From contig JAUCEF010000008.1 of NCBI GenBank assembly GCA_033558025.1, forward strand, positions 2,480,001 to 2,544,000: a DNA stretch of 64,000 bases. The letters are read 5' to 3'. The notes under the pieces were generated by a model. It ran no database searches. It was given only the letters and a program-made list of their open reading frames with translations, and had not been told where the DNA came from. The position numbers and the translations under genes are program-made. Source of the stretch: Phytophthora sp. 'mugwort'. Lineage: Eukaryota > Oomycota > Peronosporomycetes > Peronosporales > Peronosporaceae. Each line of letters opens with the position of its first letter. The stretch's first letter is position 1. Of the stretch, positions 41,152 through 51,261 are shown in pieces.

Positions 41152-44100
41152 ATGGCGACCCAACCACAGCGGTGGATGCAGGACGCGACGGGCTACGGCG
41201 TCTACCAGGCGGACGCCACGAGCTCCGAGATCATGTCGGACGAGAACGCCGACGCCATGTGCAGGTTCATCCACAGCCAGTGCGACAAGGAGCTCTTCAG
41301 CAGCGAGTATTTGAGGTACGTGTATACTAAAAACACAGGTATACAAAGTGTCTTTCGGAGCGACGTATACTGACTATTATATATATGCACCTATTTTCAA
41401 ACGACGAATAGGAGCAATAAAGCAAGCGGCCACAAGGTGAAACAAATTGCCTTAAGACTCCTTATTAACGTGTATACTAACTGAATGACTGCATTGTATT
41501 GCCAGAATCTACGCTGCTTCCCGCATTGCTGTGGAGGTCACAACCCCAAGAGCTTCTGCGGCTCGGGACTTGTGGTCGAGTGTTTCCTATCCAAATGTCA
41601 GCTCGTGCTCGGCAGATTTGAGGAAGTGGCCAAGCAGCAGCCAGCGAACAGCAAGACCCTGCCATCTCCGACCATGTCGTCCACTGTGGACACCAGTCTG
41701 GGTCGCAGTAGTCTCGTGGTTGGACGGGAATATCCTCGCCAAGAGCTGTTTGACGACGTCAAGATGCCCGATCAGCCCTTTGGACGCTGGTTCCGAGGCA
41801 CAGCAGTACCGAGTGGCGGCGCAGCTGGAGCATCTAATAGCACGTGCTTCCTACTCAATGGCAACCGCCAGTCGTGGCATTATGGATGGCAATCTTCGCG
41901 ACTGAACTGTAAGAATCTCCACGTGTTCAAGGTTTACGTCTTTGATGCCAGCGTCAGTGGAAATGCCAATACGTTGACGTGCGTGGCAGCGTTAGCGTCG
42001 CCTGCGTTCCGAATCTCGTCGAGTCGTAAGGCCAGAAAGACGTTCCGCTCGCCGATGAACCAGACCGGCGCGGCATTGAACACGACGAACGCAGTGATGG
42101 GGTTGCAGATGCACCAGAATTTAATACCCAGAGGACCTGGAGCTGCATCGCCATCAAGCTCGACACAAAGCGCGAGGAGTATTGATGAGCTGCTGGGCAG
42201 TACGACAGGGAACTCTGCAGCTACCATGTACGCGACCTCGCAGCAACTGCGACCACCGACAGGCTTTATGACTGGCCAACGAGACCCGGCACGACGTGAA
42301 CGTAAGCGTTTGACGCGCTCGGCTTCGCTCAAGACGGATTATTTCTCGACCATCTCGTTCCCCACAATCCAACAGCAGCAACAGCTCCAACAACCTCAGC
42401 GACTGTCGCTCTCAGCGACGCATCCACCGCATTTCGAAGGGCTCCAGGAGAACCGCGCGTCGATGCCGTCACTGCCTGGTGTCGGTTCTTTCCTGGCCAA
42501 TTCAGCAGGTTCAACTGAAGCCAATCGAGCGTTCCACACGCGACGGTCGTCCTTGGCATCTCTTCCAATGCCTGTTTCCAACCCGATGAACCTGTCGCGC
42601 CACCATCAGAGACCCGTTCCTGTGCTTACTCCTATCACAGGTATGATGCAGCTCCGACTGGAGAATCGCTCGCCTTACACCAGCACGCCCATTGCCAGTT
42701 CAACTCCTTCGTCGTCCAGCGCGGCTGCTCCATCGTCTAGAAGAGCTCCTGCGGTCAACACAACGCGCCTCACTGCTGCCGCGCTGCATCAGCACGCGTA
42801 CGCTTCTGCCAGGCCGTACTCGTACGCACGTCGTGATACTTGGTCAAGTAGTTTGCAAGGTATGATCCCGGAAGGAGGTGGCATCCCCATGATGATGATG
42901 TCGCCTGGATCTTCGCCCGACAGTTATCTGAACCGTAAGCGCAACCGCTCTACGGACTCGGACAAGGCGATCACTGCTGCTATTGAGGCATCCGAAAAGA
43001 TCCACCCCACGCTCTCCCCGGTATCGTCACCTGGTTACACGGCTCCAACGGTGGCGCCTGTCCCTACGGACAGTGAGCTCTACCGTCGTGCACGCATTTT
43101 GCAGCTCGCCTTCACTATTGTCAAGCGTATTCATCGCTACGAGGAGGTTGCCGCGAAGCAAAAGGAATCGACGCCCAAGGTGTATCGCCATTCGTTTGAA
43201 ATGATCAGTCCTCCGACACCTGTGGCTACGGCCTCAACCCAGACGCCAAGAGTACAGCGCAAGAAATGTACGCTGGTTCAGATCCCTCTGAGCAATCCCA
43301 AGCTGTTGTATCTGTGCTCAAATCTCGTGACTGTTTGCACGTCGCTGGTAAGCTCGGGATTGTTGGAAGATATGCGCCAAAAGATGCGGGATTGTGCCCA
43401 AGCGGGACGTGGTGTTTTGGCGGCGTACCAACAACTTGTGGACTTGCTGAATGATTCGGTGGAGAACCAGGTCTCGCGTCTTCCTCGTCGTATGCACAAA
43501 TCCTGGGGCGATGCCGAGTCTGCTGATGAAGGTGAGTGGGATCTGTACGAAATGTTGAAGAGCTGCGAGCCGTGGCTCATGCAGGAGCCGTGGTGGGTTG
43601 TACTGGACGACGACGACCAGCAACAAGCAGGAGACAAGGAAGAAGGCGCGGTCCGTCCACTCCCGTACATGCACGTGTTTGCAGACTATTACCGCGCTAT
43701 TCAGGACGCAGTTCCGTCGCCGCAGGACTTGGAAGTGGCGTCCTCACTACGCAAGGCAGCGCTTACGGGTGCCACCGGCCTCACGGGTGAGTGGAATCGT
43801 CAGGGTGAGCCTGATGAGCATCACCTGCAGCAGCCGCAGCGTGTGGCTTCTGTTCGCTCGGCAACGGCAGCTTCGTCGCTCTCGTGGCTGGCGCGGTGCA
43901 TTCACGCACACACGACCAAGACGTTCCACATCACAGAGACAGACACGACCATGACGTTGACACTGCCGAACAGTTTGGTTTCTGCCGACGCCGTGTTCCT
44001 ATTGCAACTGAACCAGCAGGAGCCAACAGTGGTGCTTCCGCAAGACTATTTCCCGTTCGGATGGTCGCGTAAACGCTCGCTCATGGCTTATCGTGCTTGG

Positions 44101-44505
44101 CGTGTGCGTGGCATTGGCGACTCGAACGGCAGTGCGGTGGCGGTGCAGTTCATGCGCTGGCCTGATGACAATGAGCTTGAGGCGGTCGAGAATGACGAAG
44201 AAGAGGAAGAACTGGACGAGGACGAGACCGAGGACTTTCCAGAAGAACCTGAAGAAGAGCCGCTGGGTCGTCGTGGCCGCAAGCCGAAGCGCCTGCGTAC
44301 ACGCATCACCATTTACTTCTCAGTCTTTTCGACTAGCACTCTGCAGCTGCGTACGATTGTTGAAGCGAGTCTGGCACCTGCTGCAGCGCTCCCTACCTCG
44401 TCGTCAGCGCAGCCTACTGAGGTCGACATGCTCAAGTACTTCAAGTCGCCGTCGTCGTGGGAAATGCGATCGCAGATCTCGCAGCAGTACACGAAACACC
44501 TGTAA
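41152..44505 (+). CDS. Large Ser-rich protein with Cys-rich N-terminal domain, ~1055 aa
   Basis: Exon 1 is 41152-41319 (MATQPQRWMQDATGYGVYQA...SEYLRY) and exon 2 is 41506-44505. The donor GTGTAT at 41320 keeps phase, whereas the nearby GTACGT at 41316 would lead to a stop at 41905, so I prefer the former. The splice forms a compact Cys domain (NLRCFPHCCGGHNPKSFCG, then VVECFLSKCQLVLGRF), followed by SWHYGWQSSRLNCKNLHVFK. The middle 400 residues are low-complexity Ser/Thr/Pro/Gln. The C-terminal part is ordered (SELYRRARILQLAFTIVKRI) and includes an acidic run (DEEEEELDEDETEDFPEEPE). The family is not recognised. The layout of a small conserved head and long disordered body is typical of a regulatory nuclear protein. 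Confidence 0.75.
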
Positions 44506-44816
44506 ATATCAGCCGATCTTCCCGTGATCGAGGTGCAAGTAACCCGATCTGACAGCCCGTCCTATCCAGTCCAGCAGCTACATTCTCCCTCTTCAGCTTT
44601 CGTCTGTGTCTTGTGTGCGTCGGTGTGTGTTTCTTTCTTTCTTGAAGGTCGACGAGGGAGCACGAGGGTTTCACCGACATGTCCTGCTCATAGATAACTA
44701 GGTAGGTAGAAGCAGGAAGGCCAGGCGCACACAACAAACCACCTCAGCCACCATGAACAAGCCCGAGTAACTGCCACGCAATCAAAATGATTTCGTCTGT
44801 ACTTACTTGCTCCAAC
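44506..44816. other. Convergent 3' spacer
   Basis: This is the gap between the stops of the Ser-rich gene (+) and the NF-YB-like gene (-). It has pyrimidine-rich stretches (TTTCTTTCTTTCTTG near 44631) and no coding sequence. It should hold both 3' untranslated regions. Confidence 0.4.
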
Positions 44817-47447
44817 TCACACTCGTTTTCTTGCTGCTGTACTAGTTGCTGACTTCTCTGCTGAGGTTGTGGCTGGATTTGCTGTCGGTGTCACCCTTGT
44901 CACAGTAGAAGCAGCATTAACTGTCATTGGTCTTGCACCGTTCGCTCCACCACCAAGCAGTAACGACGGACCATGCACAACATTCTTTCCCGCTGCCGCC
45001 TTCGCAGCCCTGACAGCTTTCTGCACTGCTTGCTGCTGGACGAGTTTCTTCCGTTCCATCTTCTTCCGTGCCGCAGCGTCTTGACTCGCTTTGACTTTGT
45101 CATTGTAACCCGACAATACTCGAGCGTACGAGGTGAAGCCGAGATTATCCATACTCTCGACAACGTTCGAGCCCGAGATCGACAAACCCACACCCTTTTT
45201 CGTTCTCCGGTTCTGAACAATGGACAAGTCGCGAGCTTCACTCGTAAAGTACAGCAGAAACTCCGTGACACATTCCTGCATTAACGTCACGGCATCGTCG
45301 CTGATACTGATCGCGTCTGGACAAGGTTCGTGTTCCTGGACACTGTGCGACGGAGAGACGGCTGGAGAAGGAACTCTGCTCTTCGATTGCTCTTCACGCT
45401 TCATTAACGTCCCAGCAGTCTCCTCTTCCTGATCGCCTGGTAGCGCTCTGTACATGATCTTAGACACAATCTTGGGCGGTAGATACATCTTGTCTTCGGG
45501 CTCGGTGCATGTTCGTGTAGTCAAATCAAGGTCATAAAACTGCTGGGCCACACGTGGAGAGATCGGAGGCACGGATGTCGTTGATGATCGATAACCTGCA
45601 GTTACTACAGTCGACGGCGAGTCTGTCCGTGGCTTTTTGACGGCACCAGGAATTTCAACCTGCAATGGACGTTTGTACGTTGCAGCCAGCATCGCAGCAG
45701 TCGTGGCACTGTTACTGACGACACCAGCAGCTTTAGCAGCTTCCATCTTGGCCGCGTCTCGTTTCGCCTTGGCCTTCTGGTTAACTTCAAGCTGTCTGGC
45801 TTGCAGCTGGGACTTTAATTCCGCGTACTCCCGTTCGACCGTTGCCACATCACGTTGTACAGGAACTCGGACGGCCGGTGCGAGGATTGTTGCGGACGTT
45901 GCTGTATCTGGAGCAGTAGAAATACTAGCAGCAGCAACTGAAGCGCTTGAAGCAGTAGTCGTCGTGGCAGCATCCAAAGTAGACGTGGTCGCAACAGGAG
46001 CAGAGGCATCAGCGGTGGCTGGAGACGCAGCCGTAGCTACAGCATGAGCCACGTAGCTGGAAGTAGGAGCAGCAGTGCTAGCGGTGCTAACTCCAGCGGA
46101 AGCACTACCATGCGTCGTAGTAGCAGCCGCAGCAGTTGCAACCGCGGTGCTGGCTACAGCAGCAGCTTTCGCGGCCGCTTCCTGCTGCGCAGCCTTGTTC
46201 TTTTCCCGAAGCAAAAACGATGCCAACATTTGCACGATTTTCTGCGTGATAAACTCAGCTTTGACTTGGAGATCCAGTGGCCAGCGGTTCTGTTGAATGA
46301 GCATCGGTCGACGATGCGCCATGCAGTCCCGATAATCTCGCTGTGCAATCTGCAGTAGCATCAGCTCCGTACAACGATGCAGCCACGACGTCATCTTGTC
46401 CAGCGCCTGGCGCATCTCGCAGTCGGTTCTAGCATTGGCAACTCGGATACAGACCTTCGCCAGCGCCTCCAGCTCCATATCAAACGCCGTCTTCAGCTTC
46501 CTCTTCTTTACGGAATAATAAGTTGGCGTCGCGGTGATATAAGGCTTTGATGGAGCCGTAACCGTCGTCGTTGTCACAGACTGCGCCGTCACTGGCTTCG
46601 TGTCTCCTCCCTTCTGCAGCTGCATCTGCAGTTGTAGCTGAGCCTGTTGCTGTTTCTGCTGCTTCTGCAGCATCTCTCGAAGCATCTGCTGCTGTCTGAT
46701 AACCTGTTGCTGCTGCGCCAACAAACTGTCGGCAATGGACGTGGCCGTGGCCGTGGTCACGGTGTTCCCCTTGATAGGCCCTGCCTGCTTAAGCTGCTGC
46801 TCGTGCAGCCTCAGTAGCCTCAGATGCTCCTGCTCCAGCAGCATCTTGCTCCGTAGCCATTCCTCGTTGGATCTCTTCTGCACCGCCTGAGCCGCCATGG
46901 TCGCTTGGCGCTGCACGTTCTGCTGCAGCCTGGCCAGCTGCTCCTGCCGGAGCTTCTGCAGGTCCTCCGACGTCTTGGCCAGCCCCGCGACGCTCGTTGT
47001 ACTAGTGATATTACTATTGCCGATAGCACTGGACGGCGTCATGGCGATGCCTGACTGGGCCTCGAGCTGCTTGGTCATGGCCTGGTACTGCTGTACCTGC
47101 TGCTGCGCCAGCGCGAACTGCAGCCTGCGAGCCTCCTCCTGCGTCCGAAGCGCACGGTCCATAGATGATGCATCTGCACTTGACTTAGAGGCGGGTTCAG
47201 CGGGTTTCCCACCCATTTTGGCGTCTGTAGAAGCCACAGACGTCGAAGTGCTGATAGGAGACGACTGTGCGACCCTCGCGGCGAGATTTTGTGACTTCTG
47301 CTGGGAATTGGAGGATGATACCGGCACAGGAGGATGCGTCTGCGGATTGGATTCGTTCTGAGCGGAGATGGAGGACATGGAGATCGCTGGTTGAGCTGGT
47401 GGCGCCGCGGACGCGGACGCCTTCCCTGCCGCCGCCGGTTGGGCCAT
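44817..47447 (-). CDS. Large Gln/Ala-rich protein with C-terminal NF-YB-like histone fold, 876 aa
   Basis: ATG 47447 (MAQPAAAGKASASA) is preferred to an upstream GTG. Residues ~100-300 are Gln-rich with long helices (QEHLRLLRLHEQQLKQAG, LQKQQKQQQAQLQLQMQLQK). An ordered helical block is at ~325-420 (KLKTAFDMELEALAKVCIRV, LHRCTELMLLQIAQRDYRDC). An Ala/Thr/Ser-rich stretch follows. Near 654 LPPKIVSKIMYRALPGD matches helix 1 of the NF-YB histone fold. After ~40 extra residues, ISISDDAVTLMQECVTEFLL and YFTSEARD match helix 2, and VVESMDNLGFTSYARVL matches helix 3. NF-YB pairs with NF-YC and binds CCAAT boxes. The loop insertion and N-terminal Q-rich extension make this an unusual member. Confidence 0.8.
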   Translation of the reverse strand: MAQPAAAGKASASAAPPAQPAISMSSISAQNESNPQTHPPVPVSSSNSQQKSQNLAARVAQSSPISTSTSVASTDAKMGGKPAEPASKSSADASSMDRALRTQEEARRLQFALAQQQVQQYQAMTKQLEAQSGIAMTPSSAIGNSNITSTTSVAGLAKTSEDLQKLRQEQLARLQQNVQRQATMAAQAVQKRSNEEWLRSKMLLEQEHLRLLRLHEQQLKQAGPIKGNTVTTATATSIADSLLAQQQQVIRQQQMLREMLQKQQKQQQAQLQLQMQLQKGGDTKPVTAQSVTTTTVTAPSKPYITATPTYYSVKKRKLKTAFDMELEALAKVCIRVANARTDCEMRQALDKMTSWLHRCTELMLLQIAQRDYRDCMAHRRPMLIQQNRWPLDLQVKAEFITQKIVQMLASFLLREKNKAAQQEAAAKAAAVASTAVATAAAATTTHGSASAGVSTASTAAPTSSYVAHAVATAASPATADASAPVATTSTLDAATTTTASSASVAAASISTAPDTATSATILAPAVRVPVQRDVATVEREYAELKSQLQARQLEVNQKAKAKRDAAKMEAAKAAGVVSNSATTAAMLAATYKRPLQVEIPGAVKKPRTDSPSTVVTAGYRSSTTSVPPISPRVAQQFYDLDLTTRTCTEPEDKMYLPPKIVSKIMYRALPGDQEEETAGTLMKREEQSKSRVPSPAVSPSHSVQEHEPCPDAISISDDAVTLMQECVTEFLLYFTSEARDLSIVQNRRTKKGVGLSISGSNVVESMDNLGFTSYARVLSGYNDKVKASQDAAARKKMERKKLVQQQAVQKAVRAAKAAAGKNVVHGPSLLLGGGANGARPMTVNAASTVTRVTPTANPATTSAEKSATSTAARKRV

Positions 47448-47593
47448 GTTTAAGCGCTTTCTGCTGCCCACGAAATAATGATAGGGGTACGATATATCAT
47501 GTGGCACACATCAATCGCCCTTAGTGAACTCAAATGTATGATCTCCATCGTAACCCGCGTTCCATTCAAGTGTAACCAGTCGAGCAACGGAAG
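47448..47593. promoter_or_regulatory. Shared bidirectional promoter region (146 bp)
   Basis: The start codons of the NF-YB-like gene (47447, minus) and LST8 (47594, plus) lie 146 bp apart, so both promoters and 5' leaders fit into this gap. No TATA box is seen. Such gaps are normal in the compact genes of oomycetes. Confidence 0.6.
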
Positions 47594-48778
47594 ATGGCGG
47601 GCGTGGTGCTAGCGACGGCGGGCTACGACCACACTATTCGCTTCTGGGAGGCCGCGTCGGGCACGTGCAACCGCACAGTCAAATACCCGGATTCGGTAGG
47701 CTGCTTCTCCCTTCGCATGGCGCTTCTCCGAGACTTTAGCGCCTCAAACTCGCCCTGCAACGAGGATTGATGCATGACGCACCTTTAACGTCTCTTGCGT
47801 CTGTTGTCATCGCTACAGCAAGTGAACTGCCTGCAGATCACGCCGGACAAGAAATACATCGCGGCGGCGGGTAACCCGCACATCCGCCTGTTCGAGATCA
47901 ACAGCAACAACCCGAACCATGTGACGAGCTATGACGGGCACGCGAGCAACGTCACGTCGCTGGGCTTCCAGCGTCACGGCAAGTGGATGTACTCGTGTTC
48001 GGACGACGGCAGTATCAAGATATGGGATCTGCGAGCCCCCGGCTGCCAACGCAGTTATAACGCTGGGGTGCCGCTCAATTCGGTGGTGCTGCACCCGAAC
48101 CAGGCGGAGCTGCTCGTGGGCGATCAGAACGGCTTCGTGCGCGTGTACGACCTCACGGCCAACGCCATGGCCACCAAGCTGGAGCCGCCGACGGGCGAGA
48201 CAGGAGAGAGCAGTATTCGCTCTGTGGACATTGTACGGGACGGAAGCGCGCTGGTCGCGGCGAACAACCACGGCAAGTGCTTCTTCTACCGTCCGAAACC
48301 GGAAGGCCACTACGAGCTGCACGGCTCGATTCAGGCGCACAATGGCTACGTCCTTAAGACGCGAATCAGCGCCAATGGAAAGTTCCTGGCGACATGCTCG
48401 TCGGACAAGACAGCCAAGGTGTGGAGTCTTCCGGCTGCTATGGCTGCTTCGGCGAACGGTGAAGCGGCGGAACCGGAGATGCACGGCAACGGATCGATCA
48501 GTTCGCAGCGACAGATGAGCTCGTCCAGCATGAGCTCCACTCTGGGCTCGAGTGCCCCACCAGTGCCAAGCAGCACGGGGCTCATACACACGCTACAAGG
48601 TCATCAACGGTGGGTCTGGGACTGCGCCTTCTCGGCCGTGTCGTCCTACTTGGTGACCTGCTCGTCGGACCAGAGCGCGCGACTGTGGGACCTGAGCCAG
48701 GGCGAGGCCATCCGTCAGTACAGCGGCCACCACAAGGCCGTCATCTGTGTGGCTCTTAACGATGCCGTCGCAGACTAA
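47594..48778 (+). CDS. LST8: LST8 (G-beta-L) WD40 subunit of TOR complexes, 353 aa
   Basis: Exon 1 is 47594-47695, the intron GTAGGC...CTACAG is 47696-47818, and exon 2 is 47819-48778. LST8 is a seven-bladed WD40 propeller that binds the TOR kinase domain in TORC1 and TORC2. Blade motifs include [96 protein letters not shown], and [20 protein letters not shown]. Between blades 6 and 7 there is a ~48-residue Ser-rich insertion (residues ~240-288) that most LST8 proteins lack. Otherwise length and blade order suit the family. It shares a promoter region with the NF-YB-like gene. Confidence 0.95.
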
Positions 48779-48818
48779 AACCCGTTAATTGCCAATAATG
48801 AGCTGAAGCGAAGGAGTC

Positions 48819-48833
48819 GAGAGAGAGAGAGAG
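48819..48833. repeat. GA microsatellite
   Basis: A short (GA)n run, about seven units, lies between the LST8 and centrin stops. Confidence 0.9.
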
Positions 48834-48910
48834 CCAAGTATAATGATGAAAATGGTGGTGTATATGAAGTCGTTACGCTTAATAGGCCTGCTGTCTGTCT
48901 CCTGTGGAAT

Positions 48911-49481
48911 CTACGTGAAAGTCTTCTTGGTCATAATGGCGTAAAACTCCTCGGCGTTGATCTCTCCGTCCTGGTCGGCGTCGGCGCGCTCGATCATCTC
49001 GAGCAGTTCGGCGTCCGTCATAGTCTCTCCCAGTTCCTTGGCGACGCGTTTGAGGTTGCGCAGCGAGATCTTGCCCGTCTGGTCGTCGTCAAAGAGGTTG
49101 AACACTTTCTGGATGTCTTCTCTAGAGTCCTTATCGCTCTGCAACAATACACACAACATTCCAGTCAGTCCAGACAGTAAGAGAGACACACACATCAATC
49201 CGACGGACCATCTTGGCTGTCATCATGTCCAGGAACTCCTCAAAGTCGATAGAGCCGCTGCCGTCCTTGTCGATATCGCCGATCATTTGGTATATAGTCT
49301 GGTTCTTGGCCTCGAAGCCCAGCGACTGCATGGCTGCCTTGAGCTCCTTGGGGTCGATCGTGCCGCTACCGTCCGTGTCGAACAGGTTGAAGGCCTCGCG
49401 GATCTCCTCAATTTCCTCCTCGCTCAGCCCTGGCCGCTCGTACGTCTTAGCGTTGCGTTTCTGTGAGATGCGGCGAGCCAT
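48911..49481 (-). CDS. Centrin, 166 aa, one intron
   Basis: Exon 1 is 49481-49209 and exon 2 is 49138-48911. ATG 49481 ([20 protein letters not shown]) is chosen because the longer frame starts at GTG. The splice at GTCCGT (49208) to GCAG (49139) gives MMTAKM + SDKDSREDI, exactly the family spacing. A later GTGTGT donor would add five residues. Four EF loops are present: [36 protein letters not shown] and [12 protein letters not shown]. Centrin is a calcium-binding protein of basal bodies and spindle poles, in accord with the flagellate zoospores of oomycetes. Loop 3 lacks the usual final acid (N in the last position), so it probably binds calcium poorly. Confidence 0.93.
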
Positions 49482-49775
49482 GACGGCGGCAAGTACACGT
49501 CGATGCACCGTCCAGCGATTTAGCTGCACGAAGGCGTCCTCGGAAGTGCCGGCCGCGGACGGACGCGTCTCCTCTTGCAGCTACGTCTCGGGCGTGAAAC
49601 GAAACCGATACGGAAAACAGTCATCGGATTGGTCGAAACATAGGTTAAAATCGATCAGTGGCGGAAAAGATCTACAGAATGTGATGTCATTGGAGTAAAA
49701 GCGTTCTTCTTTTTTAGCCAATGTACACAATGTTCTATACCTTAACAGGCGCATTTTCCGTCTTGTTCTTTCCGC
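49482..49775. promoter_or_regulatory. Bidirectional promoter region with Inr-like GCATTTTCC
   Basis: The 294-bp gap separates the divergent centrin and 49776 starts. GCATTTTCC at 49751-49759 resembles the oomycete initiator (YCAYTYY-like), followed by a T-rich stretch. It lies 17-25 bp upstream of ATG 49776, so its use for that gene is possible but unproved. Confidence 0.3.
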
Positions 49776-50969
49776 ATGGAGGCTCCGACGACGACGCGGC
49801 GCCAGGCGCGCGCGGGCCCGTTCCCGAGCGCGCGGATGCTGGAGGCGCAGCGCGCGTTCCAGAATGTGGTAAAGCAGGAGCTGCAGCTGCTGCTGGAGCG
49901 CGGGACCAAGCGCGAGGAGGCTGTGAAGCTTCTTTTGGGCCGCATCGTGGCCAGCACTGAGCCACCCGAGGTGACAGCCGTGCGTGGCGTCATGCGCCAG
50001 TTCCAGATGAACTACGACGACGCTGTGCGCGCTCTGATCGTTAAGCAGGAGCTCGGTAGGCTCAAACGCCAGGGACTCGACTCGTTCGCGGCCATTGAAG
50101 AGCTCACGCGAAAGATGCGGAGCCGAGAAGAGGTGGAACAGACACAAGAGGAGGTAGAACAGGAAGGGAAACACGTAGGATCAAAGGTTATCTTGGTTCA
50201 AGAGAAGGAAGAGGACGAACAGGTTGCTTCTCAACAAGAAGAAGACGTCCAGGAGAAGAAGGACGAGCAGAGCGACGCCATGGCGGCGGCTGAGATGGCC
50301 TCGCCGACGTCGGAAAAGGACGGCAACGAGACGTCTTTGTCGCTGATTCAACGTATCGGTCAAGTGTCCATCTCGTCTGGCAACAGAGAGAATGAGGAAC
50401 GTGATGAAGAGCACGACACCCATGAAGATACCGACGGAGAGGAGAACGAGTCGGTAGGGATAAAGAACACGGCACTGCCTAAGTATCCGCTAAGACTTCG
50501 AAGCCCAAACAGCAGTAACAACAACCCAGATCTCACTCCACAGTCGCGCAAGCGTCGTGCTGCCTCTGGAGTTCAGTACGAGTCCCCCAGTACTAGTCGT
50601 AGCACCAGCAGCGGACGCAGCGTCAAGCCGCTATTCCCGACGTTGAAGAAGCAGAAACTCTGCGCCGAAGTTGGAGATGGATTCCTTCAGGTCGTCACAC
50701 GCAAGTCCAAGCCGACGTCGTCGAATTTATCAAAGAGTACGGCAGCAGCAGTATCGTCTGGGCCATCGCCTAATGGCGGAAAAGGTGGAGTATCTACACG
50801 CGCCGACCACAGCTTGAAGAGCATCCACAAACGACAACGAGAAAGCCCGACAGGGATGCAAGACGAGGACGAGTCTCCCATCGCAGAAGAACTTCGTATA
50901 TCCCACGGGCATCACCGACACCACGTCCACCACCATAGCAAGCGCCAGAAGAACGGCAGCACGCATTGA
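49776..50969 (+). CDS. Hypothetical protein with helical N-terminal domain, 397 aa
   Basis: Single-exon frame from ATG 49776. Residues 20-110 form an ordered helical domain: MLEAQRAFQNVVKQELQLLL, REEAVKLLLGRIV, RGVMRQFQMNYDDAVRALIV and RLKRQGLDSFAAIEELTRKM. The middle is Glu/Gln-rich (VEQTQEEVEQEGKHVGS) and would be a coiled coil or disordered. The C-terminal half is Ser/Arg/Lys-rich and ends in a His-rich tail (HHRHHVHHHSKRQKNG). Not recognised. The helical unit could be a UBA/CUE-like or protein-binding fold, but no signature residues prove it. Basic runs suggest a nuclear location. Confidence 0.7.
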   Translation: MEAPTTTRRQARAGPFPSARMLEAQRAFQNVVKQELQLLLERGTKREEAVKLLLGRIVASTEPPEVTAVRGVMRQFQMNYDDAVRALIVKQELGRLKRQGLDSFAAIEELTRKMRSREEVEQTQEEVEQEGKHVGSKVILVQEKEEDEQVASQQEEDVQEKKDEQSDAMAAAEMASPTSEKDGNETSLSLIQRIGQVSISSGNRENEERDEEHDTHEDTDGEENESVGIKNTALPKYPLRLRSPNSSNNNPDLTPQSRKRRAASGVQYESPSTSRSTSSGRSVKPLFPTLKKQKLCAEVGDGFLQVVTRKSKPTSSNLSKSTAAAVSSGPSPNGGKGGVSTRADHSLKSIHKRQRESPTGMQDEDESPIAEELRISHGHHRHHVHHHSKRQKNGSTH

Positions 50970-51261
50970 ATGCGGGTCGTCACTTGGATACTCGAGTGAC
51001 GACGAGCGAGCCTAATTATTTCAACCTCTGTAAGACCGTTTTTTTGAAGATGTAGAAAAACTAGGAACAACGACAGAAAAGAAGAAAAAAAAGAATGCAG
51101 ACGACCAATTCAAGTGTGTTTAAGAACAGCAAGAAGCAGGTCGGGCAGTGTGCTGTGCCATTAGTACAAGAGGGAGTGAGATAGGAAGATTATTTGAATC
51201 CGTGTTTTTATTTTTCGTTGCATTTATCTACAAATGCAGACTGTTCTATTCATTTTTTGCT
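50970..51261. other. Convergent 3' spacer
   Basis: No gene is seen. A purine-rich stretch (ACAGAAAAGAAGAAAAAAAA near 51073) lies between the two stops. Confidence 0.4.

Noticed and set aside
41531..41905. Alternative second exon in frame 2 of the Ser-rich gene
   Set aside because: It would end after about 130 codons, while the frame entered by the GTGTAT donor stays open for 1000 codons and forms a Cys-rich domain.
42154..44312. Antisense frames over the Ser-rich gene
   Set aside because: Low-complexity Ser/Ala/Thr codons stay open on the other strand. No ordered domain is encoded.
45637..46358. Plus-strand Ala/Val-rich frame opposite the NF-YB-like gene
   Set aside because: It is the mirror of an Ala/Thr/Ser-rich stretch and has no recognisable feature.
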